This document shows, piece by piece, positions 1 to 9,944 of a stretch of DNA of 64,000 nucleotides. A program made the position numbers and the translations under genes. The stretch lies in the NCBI GenBank assembly GCA_007922195.1, contig ML681971.1, positions 24,876,948-24,940,947 on the forward strand, given 5' to 3'. Below the pieces are notes generated by a model. The model saw only the letters and a program-made list of their open reading frames with translations. It searched no databases and was not told where the DNA came from. This DNA comes from Podocnemis expansa. Lineage: Eukaryota; Chordata; Testudines; Podocnemididae. The first letter of the stretch is position 1; the number at the start of each line of letters is the position of its first letter.

Positions 1-2190
1 AGCCTTGATAGGGCCTAAGGAATCTTGGCGTCATGGATACTTAACTCTCCCTCTGTATGAGTGGAGACAGCTAGTGCTGGAGGGTCCTTGTTGCACTGAG
101 ATGTAATCAATATGGTCTGGAGTCCTTGACCTGAATCTGTAATTACCGGGAAGGTATAAAGGTAGTTTGTTCTTCCTGATAGTGATTGCATTCAGGACCT
201 TTAGTTATGGTGCTGATCTGTGAAGGAGGGGGAGGATTTGGCCCTTTTTCTTTTCTTCACAGTAATCAAGAGGTTTTAATAAGGTCATGTAACAAACTAT
301 TCTTATAAAGACATCACCTGTTCAGTGCCAAGGAAAACATGATTCTAGCAGTGCATATTTTGCAGTTTCACATTCTGTCAGTCTGTTAAAAGTGATGCCA
401 GAGCTGTAAATTCTTACTCTTTTAAGTTTTAGTGGCAAAATAACTGTTAATGAGTATTTTAGCACATTACTTATTTGGTAAGTATCTTACTTCATGGAAC
501 AGATGTAATCAGTTGTGGGATCTGATCAGTTTAGTTCTTCAAAAGCAGATTTCAGTAAACAAAAAACTGTGAAGGGTTTTGTGTGTGAATTGTGTAGTGC
601 AGAATGGGGACACTTAAAAAGGGAATTTTTAAACTTGATCTAGTTAACTGAGTTGGAAAAAATGTTAACTGATGATTTTTAAAGACAGCCTTAAGTCAGA
701 ACTGACTGCAGTGGGCTCCAAGATGCTAGTGCAGTATACGTGATAACTTCTGGGACCAGCTATGCCCTATGGACTATGGAGATGTGTAGAGAAATTAAAA
801 TGACTTGACACTTCTGATTGGGCACTTCCTGCTGGATCACTGCCTGGCTTGGGAAAGACTCAGCAGTAGAGATGCGTGTAGTAACATTAAAGTCTTGCAA
901 CTACTGGTGGGTGTTACACTAGGCAGAAGTACAGAAGGAATAAACTGACAGATGGACCTTGAATGGAGTGGATAAATAAGAGAGTAACAACATTGTTATA
1001 TAATGATTTATTTTTTGCCTTTCTAAAAAGAATGGATGTGGTACTAGTGGAAGGCTCTGGGGACTGAAGCCTCCTACTTAGAACAGAATGGGATACAGCT
1101 GGTTCAGTTTCCAGTGCACATTGCCCTTGGCTATATGAAAATAGAAAGATTGAGTCTTTATTGAATAAAACATAGTTTACCTCTCTGCCCACAAATCATT
1201 GGTCTTACTATTGAGACTGCCAACGAATGACTTAATCTTTACTGTGATGGTCATTCTTTGACCTGCAAGTGTTGCTCAGCTAGAAGATGCTGTTAGCTTA
1301 CTAGTTAGTTTCAAGTGGACAGTTGAAAAATGGGATGGCAACAACTTTTGGTTACTATTGACCTGGGACTGGTGTGAACTGATAATCTAAAGTGGAAAAA
1401 CTCCATATTACCCATTCAGTGCCAAGGATGCTAACCATCTTACTCACTTGTTTTTAGCATATGGTAGGCATTATTCTTGAAGAATGTATTCTGCTTATTT
1501 TACCTACACCTATGGAACATGAACATGGATTTTCTACATGTGAAGCATACAGAGCCTTATTCCACCTTTGTGAATCAAGAGCAAAGAGCATAGCCTCTTT
1601 TGCGAACAGCGGGCTGGCACACATTGTGGTAGGCTGCTCTTGGACTGTAGAGCTTGTAATACTGATAAGAGCAAGAGAAGTCTGAGGTTCCGTTTACATT
1701 TCCTTCCTGGGCTTTTTGAGGCCTATTAAATGGTAAAAATATAAATCATACAGACAGTAAGATTTGGAAAAAGTCTTTGATTCAGTTAATAGCTTGAATA
1801 GGCCCTCTATAGATAATGTCATGTTAGTCCGATGGCTGTAAATGTTTACATATGCAGTTCACTGTTTTTGAATTTAAGTAGATTTAAAGACTGTAGAGTA
1901 TTGATTTCCTCACCTCCTGTAACTGAATAGATAAACTAACCAAATCCAGAACAACTATGTTTCCATACTGTGTGTGTTCTGCTAATGTTTTCTAAATAAA
2001 TAACAGGGAGGATAGCAGACAAAAAAGTACAGATGACTTGTTTACAAGGGGCATTTTTATATGTGTAAATAAAACAAGAAGGCAGTAGATAGTTCAGTTT
2101 TTGTTAAACAAAATTCTTTATTTACAGATATAGAGTATTGCAATAAATATATTTCATTTTCATTTATTCTATTTAACAATTCTTAAAAGA
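1..2190. other. No gene seen; AT-rich single-copy DNA
   Basis: Only short open frames (up to 92 codons) occur, with no recognisable protein similarity and no repeat I can name. It is probably intronic or intergenic. Confidence 0.6.
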
Positions 2191-2198
2191 GCTGGACA

Positions 2199-2293
2199 TA
2201 GATGTACAGCATAGGACTTTATTGAACATGTATTGTATAGAAGATCTGGGAGTAGATGTACAACGTCGGACTTTATTGTACATGTATTGTATA
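2199..2293. repeat. Two-copy tandem duplication, period 54 bp
   Basis: A 41-bp segment beginning TAGATGTACA at 2199 recurs at 2253 with a few substitutions. Both copies contain GGACTTTATTG and end in CATGTATTGTATA. The second copy abuts the MITE that starts at 2295. Confidence 0.75.
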
Positions 2294-2294
2294 T

Positions 2295-2415
2295 AGGGTG
2301 ACCAAATGTCCAATTTTATAGGAACAGTTCCAATATTTGGGACATTTTCTTGCAGAAGCGCCTATTATCCACCATCCCCATACCAATTTTTTTCACATTT
2401 GCAATCTGGTCACTC
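2295..2415. mobile_element. Small MITE with GTGACCA inverted ends
   Basis: The left end reads AGGGTGACCAAATGTCC and the right end reads CAATCTGGTCACT, so GTGACCA is inverted at the two termini. The interior (TTTTATAGGAACAG, then GCGCCTATTA) matches my memory of a very common turtle/crocodilian non-autonomous DNA transposon. At about 120 bp it has no coding capacity. The family name is not assigned. Confidence 0.6.
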
Positions 2416-2621
2416 AGATCATATTGTCTGATTATACAATTAATCACCCTCTCATCAACTGTTTTGAATGGCCTCTTCCACCCTGTTTGAATTGACCTCA
2501 TTGGTGCTTGCTTGCCTGCCTCATAAATTATAACTCATCCTTGCATGTGTGTAATATAAAAAAAAAAAAATTCCCCTCTCACCCCTATGGGTGGTATGTG
2601 TCATCCTCAACCTCGGGTCCT

Positions 2622-3536
2622 CTACCAGAGGCCTGGGAGTTTGAGGGTTCTGCGCAGTATCTTAGCTGTTCCTAGCACTGCACTCTTCTGGACAGAGAGC
2701 TCTGATGTTGTTCCTGGGATCTGTTGGAGCCACTCTCCCAGCTTAGGAGTCACAGCCCCGAGTGCTCCTACCACCACCGGGATCACTTTGGCCTTTACTT
2801 TCCACATCCGCTCTAGTTCCTCTTTCAGGCCCTCATACTTCTCCAGCTTCTCATACTCCTTCTTCCTGATGTTGCTGTCACTTAGCACTGCTACATCTAT
2901 CACCACCGCTGTCTTCTGGTCCTCATCTATTACCACGATGTCTGGTTGATTGGCCAGTACCTGCCTGTCCGTCTGGATCTGGAAGTCCCACAGGATCTTA
3001 GCCCTGTTATTCTCCACGACTTTCTGTGGGATCTCCCATCTGGTCTTGGGAGGGTCTAGCCCATACACTGTGCAGATGTTCCTGTACACAATGCCCGCTA
3101 CTTGGTTATGCCGTTCAGTGTATGCTGTTCCTGCCTGCATCTTACATCCTGCCACTATGTGTTGGACTGTCTCTGAGGCCTCTCTGCACAGTCTGCACCT
3201 TGGGTCCTGTCTAGTGTGGTAGACCCCTGCTTCAATGGATCTGGTGCTCAGTGCCTGTTCTTGTGCTGCTATGATCAGTGCTTCAGTGCTGTCTTTTAGT
3301 CCAGCCTTTTCCAGCCACTGGTAGGATTTCCCAATGTCAGCCACCTCAGCTATCTGTCGATGGTACATTCCATGCAGGGTCTTGTCTTGCCATGGCACTT
3401 CTTCTGCTTGATCTTCCTCCCACGTCTGCTGCTGCCTCAGGCATTCTCTCAGCAGCTTATCTTTGGGTGCCATCTTACTGACGTACTCCTGGATGCTGTG
3501 GGTTTCATCCAGGACAGTGCCTTTGACACTCACCAA
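2622..3536 (-). pseudogene. LINE C-terminal CCHC and restriction-like endonuclease
   Basis: This is the 3' part of the same pol, 304 codons, overlapping the previous segment by a few bases in a shifted frame. Residues 1-100 link the thumb to the nuclease. A CCHC knuckle lies at 114-131 (C114, C117, H126, C131). The restriction-like nuclease follows: an FQIQTD block near 185-190, the PD of PDIVVIDED at 198-199 and a second Asp at 214 in VVIDVAV, the usual PD...D arrangement. A basic stretch, KVKAK, lies near 246-250. In this LINE group the nuclease nicks the target DNA to prime reverse transcription. The first codon is TTG and is an artefact of the frameshift, not a start. Antisense open frames over this region are shadows. 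Confidence 0.85.
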
Positions 3537-5488
3537 ACCCCGCCGCCTTCTTTCTGGCTGGCATACAGTCTCTGGGTGTTGGACTTGTGGTGGAAACCTC
3601 CATACATCGTGAGGAGCTTCCGGGTCTTCACATCGGCAGCCTCCATGTCCTCCTTTGGCCAGCTCACTATACCGGCAGGGTATCTGATGACTGGCAGCGT
3701 GTACCTGTTGATGGTATGGATCTTGTTCTTCCCATTGAGCTGGCTCTTCAGGACCTGTCTTATCTGCTGGTGGTACTTGGATGTTGCTGTCTTCCTTGCC
3801 TCCTCATCGTGGTTCCCATGTGACTGTGGGATGCCAAGGTACTTGTAGCTGGTCTGTATGTCTGCTATGTGGCCTGCTGGGAGTTCCACCCCATCAGTCT
3901 TGACTACCTTTCCTCTCTTTACTACCATCCGGCCACACTTCTCCAGTCTGAATGACATTCCAATATCCTCACTGTAGATTCGTGTCAGGTGGATTAGCGA
4001 GTCGATGTCTCGTTCATTCTTAGCATACAGCTTGATGTCATCCATGTAGAGGAGGTGGCTGATGGTAGTTCCACTCTTGAACTTGTATCCATATCCAGTC
4101 CTTGTGATTATCTCGCTGAGGGGGTTCAAGCCAATGCAGAACAGCAGCGGGGACAGCACATCACCTTGGTATATGCCGCACTTGATGGCCACTTGTGCAA
4201 GCTGTCTTGAGTTGACTTCCAGTGTTGTCTTCCACAGTCCCACTGAGTTCTTGAGGAAGGTCCTTAGTGTCCTGTTGACTTTGTATAGCGCCAGACATTC
4301 ACAGATCCATGTGTGCGGCACTGAGTCATAGGCTTTCCTGTAGTCAATCCAGGCTCTGCACAGATTGGTCTGTCTAGACCTTGAGTCTTGGGCCACTGCT
4401 GTATCTATGAGCAGCTGGTGTTTTGAGCCTCTGGTGTTGTTCCCAATGCCCTTCTGAGCTGTGCTCAGGTACTGGCCCATGTGGTCCTGTAGCTTGGTGG
4501 CTATGATGCCTGATAGGACTTTCCATGTTGTGGGGAGGCAGGTTATTGGCCGGTAGTTGGATGGTGCTGTTCCCTTGTGGGGGTCTTTCATGATCAGCAC
4601 TGCCCTTCCTTGCGTTAGCCAGTCTGGGTGGGAGCCTGCTGCTAGCAGCTGGTTCATCTGTGCTGCTAGGCGTTCATGCACTGCTGTTAGTTTCTTTGGC
4701 CAGTAGGTGTGGATCATGTCCGGTCCAGGTGCTGTCCAGCTCTTCATGTTCTTGACCCGCTGTTGGATGTCTGCTACTGTGATGGTGACTGGTTCCTGTT
4801 CTGGGAGATTGCTGTGGTCTGTTTTCAGGTCCTGCAGCCACTTTGCACTGGTGTTAGGAGTCTTCTCTTTCTTCCAGATGTTCTTCCAGTACTGTTCAGT
4901 TTCTGCTGTTATTGTGTTGTTGCACTGCAGTTGGGAGTACACCTTGGATGGTTCATTGGAGAACAGGGCATTTATCTTTTTGGCCTCTGCTTCTCTAGTG
5001 TATCTCCTTAGCCTGGTGGCCAGTGCTGTGAGCCTTTGCTTAGCAGTCTCTAGGGCTTCAGATGGAGTCAGGCCCTTGTATGTTTTCAGTAGCTGAGTCT
5101 TATCCTTCATCTCTACACCCTTCTGTAGTTCCACCAGCTGGCTAACTTGTCTCCGGGTTGCCTTGATCTTATCCTCCAACCTCATTTTCCAGGGGGGGTA
5201 TGTATTGCTGTTCTTCTTGATTGTGTAGCCAAGCATCTCCAGGATTACAGAGGCTGTAGTGTATACCAGTTCATTGGTTTCTGTTATGGTGGTAGTAGGA
5301 ATTGTCATTAGGGCTCTATTGGCATCTTCTAGCATACTATCTGCTGGTACTTCTCCCACGAGCCTTAGTAATCGGTCTCGAGGGTTGACTGTAGCTAGTT
5401 TATCCATGATCTTATGCCTCCTATCAGCTGCTGTGTTCTGTAATGGAGGGGGTGGCAGTGAAGTTCCAGCTTCAGGTGTTGGCTGCAC
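3530..5488 (-). pseudogene. LINE reverse transcriptase (central pol)
   Basis: This 652-codon open segment encodes a non-LTR reverse transcriptase that would copy the element RNA at a nicked chromosomal target. Residues about 1-200 are a basic, helical N-terminal extension. An NYRPITCLP motif lies at 311-319, motif A (AWIDYRKAYD, with the catalytic Asp) at 379-388, motif B (GIYQGDVLSPLLF) at 438-450 and motif C (YMDD) at 481-484. The thumb follows to about residue 620. All catalytic aspartates are present. The first codon is GTG and is probably not a true start, because the frame is open upstream to the TAA at 5591. The segment ends with a TGA at 3530-3532, just after a Gly-rich stretch inside a G-rich run, where one base has apparently been lost. 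The rest of the protein continues in another frame from 3536. Confidence 0.85.
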
Positions 5489-5590
5489 ATCTAGTTGTTC
5501 TTCTGGGTCTTTTTCTTGAGTCCCGGAGGTAATGTGGAGTTGGTCTATCTCCAGTTGTGAGAGCAGCTGCCTCTTTACTATGTTGAAGTG

Positions 5591-5875
5591 TTAGGTAACT
5601 AGCTGTTTCTCAGTTAGTGTGGACATAGGTCTTTTGTCCATCCATAGTTCCCTCATATATCCCCTCTCATTAGGTCTGCTGTTGTAGTAGCATTCCATCA
5701 ATTTCAGGTTCTCTTGTTTCATCCATGCATGGTTTGTTCCAGTAGCCCATTTATTGTCAGATTGTCCTGGTTCCCCAGCATCTGGTGCAGACCTTGTTAA
5801 TCCGGGCAACGTCCAAGCTGGCATGACCCTCCTAGTTTGTGTCCCTCTTATTTTCAAGGTAGGTAAGTGAGGCAT
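5591..5875 (-). pseudogene. LINE pol, N-terminal part, ended by a stop
   Basis: These 94 codons precede the reverse transcriptase frame and are in phase with it: the ATG at 5875 lies exactly 129 codons upstream of the start of the next open segment. The segment is closed by a TAA at 5591-5593. The following codons, through 5489, stay open and join the next segment, so the stop looks like a single point mutation. The frame is also open upstream of this ATG, through the tRNA-like sequence to about 5978, so the real start is uncertain. The peptide is hydrophilic and I recognise no domain in it. Confidence 0.65.
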
Positions 5876-5928
5876 TAGAGGGTCTTTTGCCCAAGGACCC
5901 CCTACTGGGAAGGTAGGCAGGTACTTAC

Positions 5929-5990
5929 CGGGATTTGAACCCCGGTCTCCCGTATTAAAGGGTATCGTTCTTAACCACTATGGCGCTCTT
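5929..5990 (-). other. tRNA-like sequence at the 5' end of the LINE
   Basis: On the minus strand a perfect B box (GGTTCAAATCC, 5931-5941) sits in a hairpin with a 6-bp stem (ACCGGG/CCCGGT). About 30 bases upstream is an A-box-like TAGTGGTTAAGAAC (5969-5982). A second partial A-box copy, TATAGTGGTTAAGAGC, precedes it (about 5985-6000). Spacing and order fit a tRNA or an internal Pol III promoter. The T loop would be 8 nt rather than 7, and I cannot close a standard acceptor stem, so this is probably not a working tRNA gene. The LINE reading frame runs open through the B box. Confidence 0.55.
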
Positions 5991-6034
5991 AACCACTATA
6001 CTGTCCACTCACCCCTGCATATATATGTAAGAAA

Positions 6035-6266
6035 CTGAAAAACAAGAGTCCTATGACACTTTCAAAAACAAATTTATTTATTGCATGAGCTTTTGTGAGA
6101 GAAAATCCCACTGAAGTTTCCACTTCATGTATCTGACAAAGTGGGATCCTGCTCACAAATGCTTAGTGCACCCCCTCTCCCCATTTTTTTAGCCTCTAAG
6201 GTACCACAGGACTCCTCGTATTTTTTTATTTTTTTTCCTGAAAACAGACTAATATGACTACCTGTC
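6035..6266. repeat. Foldback repeat, diverged copy
   Basis: The left arm has AACAAGAGTCCTATG, ATTTATTTATTGCATGAGC and AAAATCCCACT. The right arm returns the complementary words AAGTGGGATC, CCACAGGACTCCTCG and GACTAATATGACTACC. It belongs with the copies at 26.7, 34.1, 50.6, 54.7, 59.3 and 61.7 kb and sits just beyond the 5' end of the LINE. Confidence 0.7.
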
Positions 6267-9200
6267 GGGAAGCCATCTTGATAATGTTTCCTGCTATCCC
6301 ATATCTAGCCGTACTTAACAGTTAGATTCATACTCTTATTATGTCACTCTGCACAGCTGAAAAATGCTCAAAATTTGTGCTGTCTTTGTTACAGTAAAAG
6401 ATTGATATTTGCTTCAGACAGATTTTCTTAAATAGAAAATTATTTTAAAAGTTTTATTTTTGTGTCTCCTGTACCTTGAAAAAACTTTTTTAAAAATACC
6501 ATAATGCATTGTTTTGTCTGTTAACAAAACAGATAGGATCCTAGTATTGAGAATAGATTTCCAGTTTAGTGCAACATAAATAAAAATATTCCAAAGATAA
6601 TAGCTTAAGCAGAGTTGTGCCAAGCCATGGGGAATCTATTCACAGAGACTAAGTGCAGTTTTTCCCACTTTCAGTTTAGGTGATTTTGCTCTCCAGAATG
6701 CAGATCAAAACTAGAACTGAGCCTGATTTCTGGCTGGAAGCAGAATAAATGAGTGTTGGTTGTTTTCTAGTTAAACCATGGCTTATTTCAGGTTCACTGA
6801 AAAATCTGTGCATCTTTTTGTGTAAGTCCTGTTTTGGGGCTTCAGTTTCAAAAGATTTGTGCAGATACATAAAATGATGGTGAGATGTTTAACCAAATTA
6901 TTATTAATATGTCTTTTTACTTCATACTTTTTAGGAAAAGTGCAAGGATGAACTTGGGGAAGGAACATGATGCTTTTTTTTCTTTCAGTCATAAGTTTTC
7001 ACAGTAGGCAATCTGTGTAATCTCAGCCTGGCTCTCAAGTTTAAAACCCAAACCCAGAGCCTTTCCATGGTGAGGGAGGATGGGAAGATAATGATTTCTT
7101 ATCAAGCTTCTCATTTTGTCTCTGCTGGGGAAGTCCTCTGGTGTAGTTGTAGTAGTATTGCTGGGCACTTGTTCTCTATTAGCTGTCCATGTGGTCCAGT
7201 TATGCACTCACTCACAGTCTCTCTTGACTTCTCTCTCCCCCTTCCCTCACAAACTCCCCACATTTAGAAAGTTGTATGTGCACATCTATGTATAGTGTCT
7301 TATTTCATGGATTCAAGATTCTGCAGTAGCCGTAAGACAAGTTCAGACTCAATTACTTTGAGATGAAAGCTTGAAAATGATTTTGAAAAGATCTTAACTT
7401 TTAGTTATTTATGTTCTCTCCCCTCCTCCTCTAACTGAAGAAAATCCCAAGGAAACAGTACCTTTTAATCAAGAGGTTACTAAAAGTTGTGATGCGAATC
7501 ACATCCATAAGGCTTTCATTGCATTCATAAACATGCTCACACCCTCTTCTTTCCACTTTGTCAGTTTTCTTTAATAGATAACAATTACTAGACTAACTCA
7601 CTTGGCTTTATAGTTCAGGTGACAGGAGCTTCTGTTGTCATAGCCTGGGAGCATAAGCATTTGAGATTTCTCAGCAGGTAATTCTTGTAGGTGAGTAGTC
7701 AGGGACAGATTGATTAGCAATATTAATTGTGCATTTCTTTGATGTGTTAAATTAATTTGAGATAATCACATTATCTAATTTTAATATTCTTAAACCCATC
7801 TTTAGAAATTTAACTTGGAAAGAAATGTGAAACTTCCAAACCTTGTTTTGCATCCTGTTTTTGTGTCTGTCTATCTGTCTCTCCCTGTACTTTTTTTTAT
7901 TCTGTGATCATAATTTGTGGCACGGGCAACCAGAACACAGGAAGGGACCCCATAGTTGCATTTTAGAAACAGGAAGGAATGGTATAAATAATGGGGTGAG
8001 TGGGTATAAAAATTGTGCATCTTTAGCTAGTGACATACCCAGAAATACAAGGGTAAATTAAACAAAATTCAAGACATAAATGGTTTCTTATTTTTTAATT
8101 AGTCTGTAGTTTGTATTATACTGTTTTTTTTCTTTCTCTTGGATCACTTTGAAAGGGATAAAAATAAAGTTTTGAGTATATTAGAGAAATTAATTTATCA
8201 ACAATATTTTACATGCAGATTGGATTCTGCATTTGCTTTAAATATATTTTGAGTTGACTTGAATCCTGAAGACTACAAAACAGGTACATAGTGCATCTCT
8301 CCCATTTATATAACCTTCACTATCTAGTCAGCCCAATGTAGCTGTGCTTGAAAACAAAGAAATACCTGTTTAAAACAATTATTATTACAACAAAGCATCC
8401 TGCCCCAAAACCAAAGATATTTATGCAGTACAAGAAACCTAGGGCCTGATTGTCCTTTCTCTCACACAAGTGTAATTTATCAGTAAACTCACTGCTGTAA
8501 ATGAAATTACATGGCTAAGGGACTGGAGAATCCGGTCCGAAATCTCTACATGAACATACATGGGGAAAACTTCAGTTTTTTGGTATCTTCCAAGAGCTGT
8601 TCTTCCTCCCACACTTTTTTTTTTTAACAAACAAACAGAACAGTAAAAAGCACACTGTACAAACATGGAATGGCTATCCAGCTCACCTGGTCTCGAATAG
8701 TCCATTTCAGCTATGAGAAAAAATGAGAGATGGAAGGAAGACCACAGCTCTGAGTGAAATGGACTGTAATCTTTTCACTAGTTGGGGAAAACAAAGGGCA
8801 TGAAAAGAGCTGTTATAATTTAGGTATTAAAGGTATATTATTCAGTTTTTAAGCTTTAACTGTGAATTTTTTGATTTTCTTTCATGACAATCTTTTTAGT
8901 ATGCGTGATTCCTTTTCATAGGAAAAGGAGGATTCATGTAAATCTGTGATTACCCCTGTGTATTAGCAATATTACATTGGGAACAGTAATCTTAGTGGAA
9001 GTCAACAGGAAAGCCAAACCTGTTACCAAGCATACAATGTCAGAGCATCTCTATTAGAGATGATCCAGTAACTTTGAAGTGTACTCAGTTTGCATCTAAA
9101 ATATGCTGTAGTTCATCTCTTTAGATTATAATACTCTGAGAGCCAGTCTCTTCCAAACTGAAGTCTGTGAGAAGTCCAAATATACTAAGGGATTCGTTTG

Positions 9201-9728
9201 ATGGACTTTTTGAGTGTAGATATAGTACATTCCAAAGAAAAGTCTTTGAAGAGAAACCTTTTTATGCTAAAATAATGGAAGACAGTGGAAAACTTCAATA
9301 AACATCAATGTGATAGAGTTCTCTTTTGAAATTAGTGAAATTAGCTTTTCACAGTTTGTCCTCAGCAGCTGTTGTAGACTTACTGAAACCTATCTTAAAA
9401 TATTAATTTTATAACCTGAATGTAGTGTAGCAGTTTTTTTCAAAGCATAAGGATACTCAGCCCAGATTAAAAACTAATGGACTTAGTTTCAGAAGAGTTG
9501 GGGAGTCACAAATCTAAGAGAAGGAATGGGAGTTGTACATAATTAGCACCTTTAAAAATCAAGCCATGAGTGCTGGCAAAAATTTGAAGCAAAAAAGAAA
9601 AAGGCAACATTGAGTAAATTTATCTTTGTTGTTTTTTTGTTGGTCATTTTCTGAAAAAGCAGCTGTTTGTTTGCACGCTCTTCGAGATATAATGGCATTA
9701 AAATACACACACACACAGGAAAAAATCA
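6267..9728. other. No gene seen; unique AT-rich DNA
   Basis: There are no coding signals beyond short random frames. A stretch at 8440-8540 (GGGCCTGATTGTCC, then CAGTAAACTCACTG) resembles an old dispersed amniote repeat. A short (AC) run lies at 9706-9718. Confidence 0.55.
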
Positions 9729-9944
9729 TGGAAGATAGGTCTATCAGTGGCTGTTAGCAAGGATACGAAGGATTGCTGTTTGCCAGAGACTGGGAATTGC
9801 TGACAGGATGAATCCCTTGACTACCTGTTCCATTCATTCATTTCAAAGCACCTGGTACTGACTATTGTTGTAAGACAGAATACTGGGCTAGATGGACTAT
9901 TGGTCTGATCTAATATGGCTTTTCGTACATTCAGTTGACATAAT
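9729..9944 (+). mobile_element. CR1 LINE 3' end, 5'-truncated
   Basis: The stretch contains TTTGCCAGAGACTGGGAAT, CTACCTGTTCCATTCATTC, AGCACCTGGTACTGAC and the diagnostic ACTGGGCTAGATGGACTATT followed by GGTCTGATCTAATATGGC. These match my memory of the archosaur/turtle CR1 3' UTR in sense orientation. Only the last 200 bp or so remain, as is usual for CR1. No coding sequence is left. Confidence 0.8.

Larger units (their letters stand above)
2555..6014 (-). mobile_element. Near full-length LINE, R4/Dong/Rex6-like, degraded
   Basis: This non-LTR retrotransposon lies on the minus strand. Its coding frame runs from about 5984 down to 2622 through a reverse transcriptase, a CCHC knuckle and a C-terminal restriction-like endonuclease. 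A C-terminal nuclease of this kind, with no N-terminal apurinic endonuclease, is the hallmark of the R2/R4/Dong/NeSL group; the single frame and motif spacing fit R4/Dong/Rex6 best. The 5' end (high coordinates) holds a tRNA-like sequence. The 3' UTR is only about 50 bp and ends in a 13-base T run on the element strand. Similar flanks (CCTTGCATGTGTGTAA near 2539 and CCCTGCATATATATGTAA near 6014) may be a decayed target-site duplication, which sets the proposed limits. One in-frame stop and one frameshift make the copy inactive. Confidence 0.75.

Noticed and set aside
2587..5519. Many plus-strand open frames of up to 162 codons over the LINE
   Set aside because: All are antisense shadows of the minus-strand pol gene, caused by its base composition.
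5929..5990. A functional tRNA gene on the minus strand
   Set aside because: The A and B boxes fit, but the T loop has 8 nt, I could not form a normal acceptor stem, and the sequence continues into the LINE reading frame. It is annotated as tRNA-like only.
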